64,000 bases of DNA, taken from assembly GCA_023415205.1 (NCBI GenBank), contig JAEZLR010000029.1:248001-312000 (forward strand), given 5' to 3'. A program made the translations under genes and the position numbers. Every line of letters starts with the position of its first letter. Within the stretch, counting starts at the first letter, position 1. The notes beneath the pieces were generated by a model. That model saw only the letters and a program-made list of their open reading frames with translations. It made no database searches and was not told where the DNA came from. The DNA is from Bacillota bacterium (GTDB taxonomy: Bacteria > Bacillota > Clostridia > DSM-8532). Positions 1 to 9,288 of the stretch are shown piece after piece.

Positions 1-988
1 CGTCATAATCCCCTGTGAAGGTGACATCTGCAAAAACAGCCGTCTGATTGGTGAAGCTCTCTGAAGGATAGGTCACCGTTGCCTCCAGGGGGTTGGCGTT
101 GGTTATTCTGTAGAGATCATACTTGCCCAACCGCTCGTAATCATAGGAAGCCACCCCGGCCAATACCTCCGTGGCTCCTTTGGGAAACGCCAATAGGAGA
201 CTGTTATCCTCAGTAGTTTCTTCTGCCAGAAGCTCCTTACCATCAGCAGAGAACAGCATTACCTTATATTCACGGGCATTACCTTCCCATGTCAGATACA
301 CATCCCCGTTTAATAATCCCACCTTAACATTAGGGAGCTTATCCGGGGAACGGGGGTCCTCATAGGTGAAAGCTTTATCGGTATAAGCGTAGCTGAACAA
401 GCCCTCCTGAATGAAAACCTTGATGTAAAAGAAATACGAACCGTTTTCAAGATTGTAGAGCTGGAAGGTTGTGTCCCCGGTAGGTTTCGAGGAGGTGTAG
501 GCCACCTTGACACCATTGTAGCCCTCCCTATCCTTATCGGCATAGATTTCTATCAGGAGATTCTCCGGGCAATCGGAGACATTCCAGGTTGCCTTATAGC
601 TGCCATCCTGCAGGGCTTCCACCGTAAAAAGATCTATGTTCATGGAACCCGGCAGCTCTCCGGCCCAAATGTCCACCTTTCCCAGCTTTTGAGCCGTAAT
701 ATTCACCACCCAGGTTCCCGCAGGGGCATCTCCCACATTGATATAAATACGGCCCTCTGTAATTGTAGAACGCTCCGGGGTGAGCAGCGTGCCAAACCTG
801 TCTCCCGTCGGGGAAACAATCTCTATCTCAGCGGTCTGCTCAGTATTTTCCCATTCTATGGTGAACACGCAATTGGTGAGGCCTTCGCTTAAGGTGATCT
901 CCACAGGTTTGGAGGCGCCCAGCACCATTGTATTTTGCGCCACCATAAAGATCAGGATGGAAAGAATCATTCCGGCTATTCTCTTCAT
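1..988 (-). CDS. Secreted beta-rich protein, 3' end cut by window edge
   Basis: Starts at an ATG preceded by AACGGAGGCATAGA, a good ribosome binding site, and stays open to position 1, so the C-terminus lies outside the window. The first about 25 residues (MKRIAGMILSILIFMVAQNT...) form a Sec signal peptide with a basic start, hydrophobic core and small residues before the mature part. The mature part is rich in alternating hydrophobic, Thr/Ser and Tyr residues (for example KATWNVSDCPENLLIEIYAD and LENGSYFFYIKVF), which suggests repeated beta-sandwich (Fn3/Ig-like) modules, an inference from composition only. It lies 15 bp downstream of the large VWA/TIG gene and is probably the third gene of that operon, so it may be an exported partner of it. 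I recognise no named family. Confidence 0.75.
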   Translation of the reverse strand, partial: MKRIAGMILSILIFMVAQNTMVLGASKPVEITLSEGLTNCVFTIEWENTEQTAEIEIVSPTGDRFGTLLTPERSTITEGRIYINVGDAPAGTWVVNITAQKLGKVDIWAGELPGSMNIDLFTVEALQDGSYKATWNVSDCPENLLIEIYADKDREGYNGVKVAYTSSKPTGDTTFQLYNLENGSYFFYIKVFIQEGLFSYAYTDKAFTYEDPRSPDKLPNVKVGLLNGDVYLTWEGNAREYKVMLFSADGKELLAEETTEDNSLLLAFPKGATEVLAGVASYDYERLGKYDLYRITNANPLEATVTYPSESFTNQTAVFADVTFTGDYD

Positions 989-1003
989 TCTATGCCTCCG
1001 TTA

Positions 1004-4000
1004 TTATTCATAATAGGTCTCTACGTGGAATTTATCCCATATAAAGAGGCCTCCGTCGCTATCATACCAACATTTTCTCACAAGATGATTGCTGGAAATC
1101 TCAACGGCATAATTGGTACCGTCTAATTCTGCAATAAATTTAAACCCTACTTCACCCTTAAGATGGAGGTTCAAGAACCCACTATCCAGATGGCCATCTA
1201 ACCCTAATGAGAAGTTTAATTGCTCTCCATTGACCTTGAGGCCTACATCAAAGCTTCCTCCAAGTTCACAAAAAAGAATGTTAAACTCTCCCTGAAGGCC
1301 TGCGGAAATATCCAGTCCCTTCTTACCAAAGCCGATGGAGGCATTGGCCATTTTCTGCTTGAGCAAGGATAGATCGGCACTCACCGAGAACTGGGTTTCA
1401 CTGAAATTATAGGAGATCTTTCCATCGACTTCTCCTAAGGTTCCCCATTCTGTGAAGTCCTCGGGCACCTTGAGCTTAAAGGACTTGAACAGATTGGCAT
1501 CGGCACCTACAAGGCCTGAGAGTATGATATCCTCGGGATCAACTGCCTTCAAATCATCTGTGGCAAACAATAGCTTTTTCGTTGCTTCCGGAATGATTCC
1601 AGAATTCAAGAAAAGTGTGCTTGCCCCATCCAGATTGAGGCCCATGGTATCGATATAGAGGACATTGTAGATGGGGATTCCCGGATAGAGTTCGGCAGAA
1701 ATCTCTATTTCATCAAAGCACCAGTAATAGGAGGCAATATGTCCTTTTAAACCTGAAACGCCCACGCCGCCGAAGCCCTTGACTATTTTTGAAAAATCTA
1801 TGCCCCCGCCTAGCTTCCAATACTCATTGGAGGGGTCCAGGGAGTTGAGCTTAAGCTCGGCGCTATCCAGACCAAACGGACCAAATTGAATCGAATGATC
1901 TGCTTCCAAGGAGAGCGTCAGGCCGAATTTAATATCATCGCCAGTCAAAGCCACATCCAAGCTTCCGCCAATGGCTTCCCGAGGCTTGAATTTAAAGGCT
2001 TCCTTTCGTTTTTCAACCTTTTTAGTGGTATCGGCCGCCTTCTTTTCCTTCTGGGTTGTGATCACACTGCCCTTGACCCCATCCTTGATAGAATCAAGAA
2101 TATCCACGGGATTGAGCTCATCAATAGTCACTTGAATCCTATCGGAGTAGAGCTTCATCTTGGCCACTTCAATGGTGGACATCAGAGGGATCTGGATATC
2201 CAGATTATGTAGGCTTCTATCAAAATCGCTTTCGGTTCCCTCAATGCCAACTCTGAATTCCCCGTCTTGGACGACGTAATCCTTACCTCCCATGGTGAGT
2301 CGTGCAAAGGTTTTTTTGACCGCGCTATCCCCTGAAACCTGAGCATAGCTAATATATAGCTTGCCGTCTCCCGACAAAACACCACTATTGCCCAGATAGG
2401 CGGTATCCTTGGTACTGATGTCAAAGGTGTCGGGTAGTTCATTGGCTGTGATGGTCAACGGAGCGTCACAGTGGATGAAGCCGTTAATCAGGACATTGCC
2501 CATGGCGACAAAGGTCTTGTCCCCGGTTTGGCCTATGGTATCGGCTGTGATGGTTGTGGAGCCTATCCTAAGCCTTGTGGTTGTCCCCGCCCGGAAAACA
2601 ATCAGGGCCTCGTTTTTAATGGCCACTCTCCCGTCGGGCAAGGATATCCTTAAGGGATAAGTTCCGGCGGTCAGGCTCCCTTTGAGCTTCCCCGTAAAGC
2701 TGGTGTCGTCTGTAAGCTTGATATCGGTCAGGGTAACATTGCCGATGCTGACCTTCATACCCTCGGCAAAGCCCCTTCCTTTCACGGAGAGCTCTCTGCC
2801 TTTGGAAACATCCGCCACAGCCAGTCCATTGGGGGTCACGGCACTAATCACAAGGGCGTTGGGATCAACCTTCTGAATGCCGGAGGCCGGGCCTTCCCCT
2901 TCATCTGCCCCGTCTGAAAGAGAATAATCCTTATCTCCCGACACCAGATACTCAGGCAGGTTAACCATAAGATTTCTTGGATCAACCTCAGGGTTGGCCT
3001 TTACGGTGTATTCCATACAATAATTATTCACTATATATTTTTGGAGGGTGATATAGATGTCCTCCAGCTCGGTGGAGTTTGCAGCAAGGATGTACTTCCC
3101 CCCGGTTCTTACCGCTATGCTGGATAAATAATCACTATTCACTTCCCCCAGTCCTACAGTAAAAATCACTACATTATTCTGAATAGCTTTTTCAATGGCC
3201 TCATCCATGGCTCCGTAATTTCCGTCTTGGCCGTCTGTAAGGAGAATGATGGCCTTTGAACCCCTGCTCCCATCAAGGGAGCTAATCCCGGCCTCTATCC
3301 CCGAGGGAATATTGGTTCCTCCATTGGCAGTGAGGGAATTTATCCCGTTAATAAGCATAGCTGAATTGTCCGTCTTTTCGGTGACAATGGTCGCTCCGGA
3401 GCTGTAAGCTACAATAGACATTTTTTGATCTTTGCTCTTTATTTTATTAATACAGGCCTTGGCGGCCATCTGGGCATCGGCCAGAGGCGTTCCGTTCATA
3501 CTGCCGCTGCAATCCAAGACAATGGAAATATTAATATCCTGATTTTTTTTGTCCGAGTCAATGACAAAGTCGGTGATCTGGTACTGAGTGTCCACAAGCT
3601 CAAAATCCTTACTCTCAAAGTCACTCACTAAACCAAAAACGCCGTCTTTTTCCCCGTTGATATTGACATAAGCGGTGACCTTCGGGTATTCGGAGGTATC
3701 TATTTTACTGATGAAAACTCCGATCTTGCTATATTTCAAGGTGGAGGTCATATAGTTGGCCAATCTACCGTTGATGGTGGTATCATCCATGGAGATGATA
3801 TCCTGGCTTTCTGCCGCCACCAAATCCCTAACAGCGCTGGGCAGTAAGGGACTGACCTCATCGGCCTCGGATTGGTTATAAGCGTCTATAACCTCCTCCA
3901 GAGGTTCTTTTATGGGTGAAGTCTCTGAAAGGACTGACGCATCCTCCATCAAATCATAGATCATTTCTTTGGCCTTGTCCCGCTCATTAACAGCCAGATA

Positions 4001-5128
4001 CAGCTTGGCCATCTGAACATCATATAGCCCCGTAGAGTCAAACAGTAACGGCTTCTTGGCCTCCAAATAGTTAATGGCCCTGTAAATATCAAGCTGGGCA
4101 GCCTGCTTGTAAAGGTCATTGGCACTGTTTAAAAGCCTGGCCTTGGCTTCACCTTCCTCATACTTGGCCGCTCTTTTTTCCAGAGCCTCGGCTTCCTCCA
4201 GCATTTCTTCCTTTTCCCTGTCATCCTCCGAGGAAATGGAGTAACCCTCCAACGCTCCCTGGGCGATGACATCGGTAAGAATAATGGTGTTTTCTGTGGA
4301 GGCCTCCGACTTAAGCAGCCTCTCAGCCAGATCCACAGCTTCCTCATAGTCCTTGATGCCCACAGTATACTTTATGGCCAGCTTGAGGATTTCCCCATCC
4401 CCTTCATGCTCTTCAACGGCATCCATTACATCATCGAGAGTCAGTTCATCAAAACGGCCTGCTCCCACCGCCTTATGAATAGTATAAAAATCCTCCATAA
4501 GGTCTGAATCTTCTAGCTCCAAGACATCAAAGCAATTTTGAATTTCCTTATTCACCAATTCCTTTTGCAGGCCGATCCTTTGCTGATATTGCTCTTCATA
4601 GGAGGCTTCCAAAGAGGTCTCCCCTTCAACCGGAGCCGCAGGAGCTCCTGTCGATTCAGGCTCATCCATCTCCTCACTAGCAATACCCAATATATCCACA
4701 GTCATTTCATGAAGCTTGGCCGCACTGTCCAAAAGGTCGTCTTCCAGCTTCCCTTCATTCAACATGTGCTTGGACTTGAAGTAGGCTGAGATATAATCCT
4801 CATTTTGGCAAAGGGCCAGGAGCTCAATCATCTGAGTATGTACACTGGAAGATGAACCCTTTCTATTAAGGACTGAAAGGGCCTGGGAAGCTTCTCCATC
4901 CATCAGATAGCGGTAGGAAAGATAGTGTGCACTGCCTTCTTCATTTCCTTTAAACATTGAACCCTTGATCCCAAAAAAACCAAAGAGGCCGCATCCCAGG
5001 ATCAGGATGCCCAGTAGAACCCATTCAAAGACGGTACGTTTAATTTTTAACAGTCTATGGCCTAGAATATCGCCCAGAAGGGCCAGAATAAATAATACGG
5101 CCAATCCGCCTATCAAAAGTAAATCCAT
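1004..5128 (-). CDS. Giant membrane-anchored VWA and TIG domain protein
   Basis: 1374 residues. Two hydrophobic segments at about residues 3-20 and 33-55 anchor the N-terminus. Residues about 60-480 are helical and acidic, with TPR-like character (repeated Tyr/Ala/Leu pairs such as DLYKQAAQLDIYRAINYLEA). A von Willebrand factor A domain follows at about 530-700, with an intact MIDAS motif DCSGS near residue 540 and a downstream LLTDGQDG. An IPT/TIG Ig-like domain is visible at about 755-845 (VTPNGLAVADVSKGRELSVKGRGF). The remaining about 500 residues are beta-rich and unassigned. The start ATG follows GTGAGGTATTGA. VWA with MIDAS usually means metal-dependent protein binding; the overall role, perhaps a surface or envelope scaffold, is inference. 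It is the middle gene of a three-gene operon. Confidence 0.85.
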   Translation of the reverse strand: MDLLLIGGLAVLFILALLGDILGHRLLKIKRTVFEWVLLGILILGCGLFGFFGIKGSMFKGNEEGSAHYLSYRYLMDGEASQALSVLNRKGSSSSVHTQMIELLALCQNEDYISAYFKSKHMLNEGKLEDDLLDSAAKLHEMTVDILGIASEEMDEPESTGAPAAPVEGETSLEASYEEQYQQRIGLQKELVNKEIQNCFDVLELEDSDLMEDFYTIHKAVGAGRFDELTLDDVMDAVEEHEGDGEILKLAIKYTVGIKDYEEAVDLAERLLKSEASTENTIILTDVIAQGALEGYSISSEDDREKEEMLEEAEALEKRAAKYEEGEAKARLLNSANDLYKQAAQLDIYRAINYLEAKKPLLFDSTGLYDVQMAKLYLAVNERDKAKEMIYDLMEDASVLSETSPIKEPLEEVIDAYNQSEADEVSPLLPSAVRDLVAAESQDIISMDDTTINGRLANYMTSTLKYSKIGVFISKIDTSEYPKVTAYVNINGEKDGVFGLVSDFESKDFELVDTQYQITDFVIDSDKKNQDINISIVLDCSGSMNGTPLADAQMAAKACINKIKSKDQKMSIVAYSSGATIVTEKTDNSAMLINGINSLTANGGTNIPSGIEAGISSLDGSRGSKAIILLTDGQDGNYGAMDEAIEKAIQNNVVIFTVGLGEVNSDYLSSIAVRTGGKYILAANSTELEDIYITLQKYIVNNYCMEYTVKANPEVDPRNLMVNLPEYLVSGDKDYSLSDGADEGEGPASGIQKVDPNALVISAVTPNGLAVADVSKGRELSVKGRGFAEGMKVSIGNVTLTDIKLTDDTSFTGKLKGSLTAGTYPLRISLPDGRVAIKNEALIVFRAGTTTRLRIGSTTITADTIGQTGDKTFVAMGNVLINGFIHCDAPLTITANELPDTFDISTKDTAYLGNSGVLSGDGKLYISYAQVSGDSAVKKTFARLTMGGKDYVVQDGEFRVGIEGTESDFDRSLHNLDIQIPLMSTIEVAKMKLYSDRIQVTIDELNPVDILDSIKDGVKGSVITTQKEKKAADTTKKVEKRKEAFKFKPREAIGGSLDVALTGDDIKFGLTLSLEADHSIQFGPFGLDSAELKLNSLDPSNEYWKLGGGIDFSKIVKGFGGVGVSGLKGHIASYYWCFDEIEISAELYPGIPIYNVLYIDTMGLNLDGASTLFLNSGIIPEATKKLLFATDDLKAVDPEDIILSGLVGADANLFKSFKLKVPEDFTEWGTLGEVDGKISYNFSETQFSVSADLSLLKQKMANASIGFGKKGLDISAGLQGEFNILFCELGGSFDVGLKVNGEQLNFSLGLDGHLDSGFLNLHLKGEVGFKFIAELDGTNYAVEISSNHLVRKCWYDSDGGLFIWDKFHVETYYE

Positions 5129-5147
5129 TCAATACCTCACGCGCATT

Positions 5148-5708
5148 TTATTCATCCAAAGCCAAAAAGCTGCAAAAGCTACCCAGTTCATATTCCTCCG
5201 GGAATTTAAGGACAATGGCAGGGTCTCCCACTACCGTCCTTTCATAGGTGTTGGTTGTGCAGGGAAACCACTTTTCTTCATGGGGCTGAATCAAAACCTT
5301 GAGTTCTGAATAGTAGTGCTGGCTATACTCGTCGGCATCTCGCCGGTCTTCGGCGTGCCTGCTTATAAAGCGTTTCAATCTTTTAGGGTAAAAATGCCTC
5401 TTTTCAACCACCACACCGGAGGCATAGATGACGGCCTCTTCCATGTGATTGATCATATGACCCCTCATGACAGAAAAAGCCTTGAGATAAGTATGTACCA
5501 CAAGAAAGATACAGTAAACAATGACGAGCGGTAAAAAGCTATTATTCCACTTTAAAAGGACACAGAGGAGAAATAAAAGGCTGGACTTGAGAAGAATACC
5601 CTTGATATAGCCGCGAACAGCCTTGCTTTTGTTCATCAAGAAAGGAACATAACCACATTGCTCTTCAAAAAGACGGATCTGTGCATCGTTTAAAGTATTC
5701 ATCTGCAT
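5148..5708 (-). CDS. Small membrane protein of unknown function
   Basis: About 186 residues. Two adjacent hydrophobic stretches near residues 40-75 (SSLLFLLCVLLKW, LPLVIVYCIFLVVHTYL) form a hairpin membrane anchor, followed by a soluble basic then mixed C-terminal domain (YASGVVVEKRHFYPKRLKRF). This arrangement recalls YcxB-like proteins, but I cannot assign a family. Start: an ATG at 5708 follows AGGGTGATT; a GTG two codons upstream and an ATG two codons downstream are also possible. It is the first gene of the operon with the VWA/TIG protein, 19 bp upstream of it, and a sigma-A type promoter lies just upstream. Confidence 0.75.
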   Translation of the reverse strand: MQMNTLNDAQIRLFEEQCGYVPFLMNKSKAVRGYIKGILLKSSLLFLLCVLLKWNNSFLPLVIVYCIFLVVHTYLKAFSVMRGHMINHMEEAVIYASGVVVEKRHFYPKRLKRFISRHAEDRRDADEYSQHYYSELKVLIQPHEEKWFPCTTNTYERTVVGDPAIVLKFPEEYELGSFCSFLALDE

Positions 5709-6022
5709 AATCACCCTGTCTAATAAGCGACGCCTTCTCGCATATTAAATTCTCTACTAGCATTTTATAACATAAAAAGAATTAGTCCAAGTCGTTTTGG
5801 CCTATTTTATGTCTTAGGAATTCCTATTGATAGAATATAGATGACTATGCTGAAGAATAACGTGATAGTTTATTTCATTAAATGCAAATCTTTACACTTC
5901 AACCCGTTGGCCTTGATATAAATAAGCATATTTATGTAGCCATCATACCACAAAATGTTAATTTTGTCAAGTCTTGATGATGTGATGCTGAGGTGGTAAA
6001 ACAGATGAGAGGTGATAAGTAT
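5709..6022. other. Divergent intergenic region
   Basis: AT-rich region between the minus-strand VWA operon and the plus-strand methyltransferase. It holds the promoter at 5762-5790 and the methyltransferase ribosome binding site near 6009. I see no RNA gene or strong hairpin. Confidence 0.5.
5762..5790 (-). promoter_or_regulatory. Sigma-A promoter of the VWA operon
   Basis: Read on the minus strand: -35 TTGGAC (5790-5785), 17-bp spacer, -10 TAAAAT (5767-5762), about 50 bp upstream of the first gene of the operon. Assigned by motif and spacing only. Confidence 0.55.
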
Positions 6023-6937
6023 ATGAACCAAAAAAGCATGACAGCACTCATAAGCGCTTTTTCAAGAGCTTACCATTCAACCCAAAATACCGTAAAAATT
6101 TTTGATGATTACTTAGCAAAGAATCTCTTGACCGAAAGTGAATACACACAAATCTCAAAAAGCATGACAGCAGGAATTAATTTTTTCAATCCTTCCTTTA
6201 CGGGAACAGAGGATGAGGCCTTAAGATGGATTGTTGACAACCAGCTCTCTCCCACACCGTTGGGGCGTGCAGCCTTTGCAGAGAGAGCATTGCAAACCGC
6301 TGTTAGGATAGGTGCGACACAGTATTTGATTTTTGCCGCCGGATATGACACCTTTGCCTACCGACAGCCTGACTGGGCAAAAAACATTCAAATCTTTGAA
6401 ATTGACCACCCTGCTACCAGCCAAGACAAGCAAGAGCGCATGAAATCATTCCTCAACGAGATTCCCTCCAATGTCCATTATATCCCTGGGGATTTCACTT
6501 TGGATAACTGGGAAAGTCGTTTATTGGCTTTAAAAACCTTTGATCATAACGCTCTTAGTTTTTGCAGCTTACTAGGGATAAGCTACTATTTATCTACGAC
6601 GGTCTTTACTAAAACCATAAAAGCAATATCCAGCCTTATACCAAAAGGTAGCAGTATTATTTTTGATTACCCGGATGCTGATACCTATTCAGACAAAGCA
6701 GCAGAGCGAGCCAAAAAGCAGGTGGCTATGGCTGGCGCTGCAAGCGAAGAAATGCGTGCTTCATATTCATATAGAGAAATAGAAAAGCTATTAGCCAATC
6801 ATCACTTTTTGATCTATGAGCATTTGACCCCAGAGGAAATTACTGATCAGTACTTCAAAGGCTATAATCAAGCAAATCCTGAACATCCCATGAGGGCTTT
6901 TGACAATGTGAATTACTGCCTTGCAGTACGCAACTGA
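6023..6937 (+). CDS. Class I SAM-dependent methyltransferase, LCMT/TIGR00027 type
   Basis: About 304 residues from the ATG at 6023, chosen because AGAGGTGA lies 6-13 bp upstream; an in-frame GTG at 5993 would add ten residues but has only GAGGT overlapping it. Family signatures: FFNPSFTGTEDEALRWIVDN near the N-terminus, the SAM-binding strand QYLIFAAGYDTFAYR (motif I, in this family AAGxDTxxxR), the acidic strand FEIDHPATSQDKQERM that contacts the SAM ribose, and FCSLLGISYYLS in the central core. The family resembles leucine carboxyl methyltransferase, but bacterial members mostly act on unknown small molecules or proteins. The gene is probably monocistronic or paired with the ParB-like gene about 160 bp downstream. 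Function beyond O-methyl transfer is not inferable. Confidence 0.85.
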   Translation: MNQKSMTALISAFSRAYHSTQNTVKIFDDYLAKNLLTESEYTQISKSMTAGINFFNPSFTGTEDEALRWIVDNQLSPTPLGRAAFAERALQTAVRIGATQYLIFAAGYDTFAYRQPDWAKNIQIFEIDHPATSQDKQERMKSFLNEIPSNVHYIPGDFTLDNWESRLLALKTFDHNALSFCSLLGISYYLSTTVFTKTIKAISSLIPKGSSIIFDYPDADTYSDKAAERAKKQVAMAGAASEEMRASYSYREIEKLLANHHFLIYEHLTPEEITDQYFKGYNQANPEHPMRAFDNVNYCLAVRN

Positions 6938-7094
6938 AGCTTATCATAGTGCGAACCATCACCTCATACAATCATCATTAAAGACCGGAAAGCTGCATAG
7001 GAAGCCTGACACAAATCATCTGGGAACCCGAGGTGCTTTCTTGAATATGATAGTAGTAAAGAAGCTATTTTGATGAAATATGAGGTGATTTGTA

Positions 7095-7538
7095 TTGGAT
7101 GAGATATTTACACTGAATGGAGCACTGCAGTATGCAAGTGAAGGGCGTACAGAGGAATGGGTTCATACCTTTCTCAATGGGGCAGGGCATAATCCCTTTT
7201 TATCCTACGTCATTAACATGAAGGATCATTATTTTATTGAGCCTGTGATATTCAGACTCGATGCTTTCAAAAGGAATTGCGGCCCCGAGAATAACATGAC
7301 TTATAAGGTCCGACAGTCCAGCTTTGAGTTCATGGTGACAAGTATGATGGCTTCGTTGATAAATGGATGGGACATGCCTCCCCTTATAATCAATTACGAT
7401 AATGGAAATTTTGATTTAAGCGATGGCAACCATCGGTTTGAAGCCCTCACCCGTCTCGGTATTACACATTACTACATCATTTTTTGGACTACAAATAGCG
7501 ATGATTATATACGACTTAAAAAAATCATCAGCCCGTAA
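7095..7538 (+). CDS. Small ParB/Srx-fold protein
   Basis: 147 residues, starting at TTG, supported by GAGGTGA eight bases upstream; no in-frame ATG lies near. The core SDGNHRFEALTRLG matches the ParB/sulfiredoxin nucleotide-binding loop (GxHR-type), preceded by PPLIINYDNGNFDLSDGNHR, the usual strand order. There is no HTH or centromere-binding domain, so this is not a chromosome-partition ParB. Related short proteins occur as stand-alone NTP-binding enzymes of unknown substrate. It lies downstream of the methyltransferase on the same strand, with about 157 bp between them. Family assignment moderate; role unknown. Confidence 0.7.
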   Translation: MDEIFTLNGALQYASEGRTEEWVHTFLNGAGHNPFLSYVINMKDHYFIEPVIFRLDAFKRNCGPENNMTYKVRQSSFEFMVTSMMASLINGWDMPPLIINYDNGNFDLSDGNHRFEALTRLGITHYYIIFWTTNSDDYIRLKKIISP

Positions 7539-8021
7539 AGAGAAAGGGTTTTAGTCAATACTGAAACCCTTCCATGCTCAATTTAAAATAATGTTTTGAT
7601 GCTGTAAAGCCTTGTATTTATGCAAGATAAATAAATTTTCCATAAAAAATCAGGAAAGTGTCACAATATTTTGAAGAAACAATCATATTTCCTTCATTTT
7701 AAGTAGCTTTTAAGTCATTTCTATGGTATACTCTACATAGTAATCAATGATCTTTGCGTAAAGCGCTAATTACCTTGAAAACTGCATAGACAGTAGCATC
7801 TAGTTGTATTGGCCTATTGATTGAATGATTTAATTTCAATCTGACTTGATTTTAATGGCTATATAGTTCAATACTCAGATTGTTCATATGCTCTATAAGG
7901 ATGATCCGAATGTACTAGCACTGGCTCAGAGAGCCGAATCATGCTGCTTGCTGTGTTTTTGTATGGCGTATTTTGCCCAATTCATTGTTTAACTCTTATT
8001 TGACGATTAAGGGTGATAGGG
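7539..8021. other. Intergenic region upstream of deoR-type gene
   Basis: About 480 bp without a gene. Besides the weak hairpin at 7543-7571 it holds a -10-like TATACT near 7727 and, at 7772-7788, ACCTTGAAAACTGCATA, which resembles sequence usual at the end of Firmicutes rRNA spacers. A short hairpin GGCTC-AGA-GAGCC lies at about 7923-7935. No tRNA or rRNA can be read here. Confidence 0.45.
7543..7571 (+). terminator. Possible weak terminator hairpin
   Basis: Inverted repeat AAGGGTTT / AAACCCTT shortly after the ParB-like stop codon, with an 11-13 nt loop. No T-tract follows, so an intrinsic terminator is uncertain. Confidence 0.3.
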
Positions 8022-8753
8022 ATGCTAGCTCCATATTTTCGAAGAAAAAGTATTTTATCATTGCTCACGAGTCATGAGGTAATGACGGTAACAGATATTG
8101 CGGAAGCGCTTGACATCTCTGTTTCTACAGCACGCCGGGACATTAATATTCTTCTTGATGACGGAGCCATCGAGAAAATACGCGGTGGCGCCTATTGCAT
8201 TAAGGCAGAGCCCAAACAGGAAGTTCTTCACCCTGTAGCACCCTTAGCGGACCATGCTGAAAGCGCCCAAAAAACCCTTATCGCCCAGAAAGCTGCTCTC
8301 ACAGTTAACGACGGAGATATCATCTTTGTGGATTCAGGCACAACTGCCGGTAAAATGGTTCAATTCATTACTGCGAAAAAGGTTACCGTTGTCACCACCA
8401 GCTTGGATCTTATTAAGAAGTACCTCCCTGAGGAGGGAATTTCCTGTATTCTGTTAGGCGGGGAGTATTACCACGATCTAGCGGCGGTTAATGGCCCTCT
8501 GACTGAAAAACAAATTTCTAGTATGCATTTTGATAAAGCTTATCTAGGGGCAAACGCCTATTCCCTTGAAGAGGGCTGCACCTATGTTTACGATATGAGA
8601 GAGGCTCATATCAAACAGCTTGTAAAGGACCGCGCGACGAAAGCATATCTGCTTGCTGAAACCTCCAAGCAAAGTAAAATCTCTTTTTTCAGATCCTTTG
8701 AACTCAAAAATTGCATTCTCATCAGTGAATTAAAAGAAGAGACCACCCTATAA
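8022..8753 (+). CDS. DeoR/GlpR-family transcriptional regulator
   Basis: About 243 residues. N-terminal DeoR helix-turn-helix at about residues 5-55 (RRKSILSLLTSHEVMTVTDIAEAL, DISVSTARRDINILLDDGAIEKIRGGAY) is close to the family signature. The C-terminal DeoRC sensor domain starts with DGDIIFVDSGTTAGKMVQFI and has the phosphosugar-binding look of the NagB/RpiA/CoA transferase fold. The start is set at the ATG at 8022 behind AAGGGTGAT; a GTG three codons upstream overlaps that site. It converges on the ten-gene sugar/nucleoside operon and shares a bidirectional terminator with it, and is the obvious candidate regulator. The likely effector is a phosphorylated intermediate made by the PfkB/SIS enzymes (inference). 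Confidence 0.9.
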   Translation: MLAPYFRRKSILSLLTSHEVMTVTDIAEALDISVSTARRDINILLDDGAIEKIRGGAYCIKAEPKQEVLHPVAPLADHAESAQKTLIAQKAALTVNDGDIIFVDSGTTAGKMVQFITAKKVTVVTTSLDLIKKYLPEEGISCILLGGEYYHDLAAVNGPLTEKQISSMHFDKAYLGANAYSLEEGCTYVYDMREAHIKQLVKDRATKAYLLAETSKQSKISFFRSFELKNCILISELKEETTL

Positions 8754-8766
8754 AAAGATTATCATT

Positions 8767-8800
8767 AAAAAAGTCCCGGAATCAATTCCGGGACTTTTTT
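8767..8800. terminator. Bidirectional intrinsic terminator
   Basis: Perfect 10-bp stem AGTCCCGGAA / TTCCGGGACT with a four-base loop, flanked by six As on the left and six Ts on the right. It ends both the regulator gene and the convergent YjbQ operon. Confidence 0.9.
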
Positions 8801-8839
8801 AATTTCAGTATATTGAGGCTTAAAGACTCTAATAAACTC

Positions 8840-9241
8840 CTACTTTTTTCCGATGCACTGGAGCATCCAGGTACATTCCTTATCCCCCAGAAAATCGGCC
8901 AAAACTATCTGCTGATATTTTCCAAGTAGCGCCTTGCCTTCATGGATAATGATGTCAAGCGAAACTCCTGCCAAGGCCGATTTAGAGTGTGCCGCCGCTT
9001 TTTCGACATCACCTTTATATTCAAAATTATTACGTGCAGGGAAGATGCGGCTGTAATCCTCCAGGAAGTCTTCATAAATCCGTGGATCTCCCTTAGAGGT
9101 CATCATGACACTAGCGGTGGAGTCAGGCGTGAACACAACACATACACCATCCTGTACACCGCTTTCCTCAATGGCTTTTATCACTTCTCCGGTAATATCA
9201 TAAACTCCGGCCTCAAGGCTTTTAATTTTACCACTAACCAT
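8840..9241 (-). CDS. YjbQ/UPF0047 family protein, diverged paralogue A
   Basis: About 133 residues. The ATG at 9241 is behind AAGGAGAAGAAGA; a TTG further upstream overlaps that site and is unlikely. It aligns with its two neighbours along the length (MVSGKIKSLEAGVYDITGEV... FTPDSTASVMMTSKGDPRI...). YjbQ proteins are small jelly-roll proteins reported to have weak thiamine-phosphate synthase activity when overproduced; the real reaction is unknown. In the usual H-[ST]-[ST]-A motif this copy has DSTA, and the usual EFDGPR/GEHR end is DFLGDKECTW, while AHSKSA (equivalent of GHVKxx) is kept. The changes suggest altered or lost catalysis. Last gene of the operon, 47 bp after the SIS gene and before the terminator. 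Confidence 0.8.
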   Translation of the reverse strand: MVSGKIKSLEAGVYDITGEVIKAIEESGVQDGVCVVFTPDSTASVMMTSKGDPRIYEDFLEDYSRIFPARNNFEYKGDVEKAAAHSKSALAGVSLDIIIHEGKALLGKYQQIVLADFLGDKECTWMLQCIGKK

Positions 9242-9288
9242 TCTTCTTCTCCTTATCCCATACAAATCAGTATCCCATTCCCTTAAGG

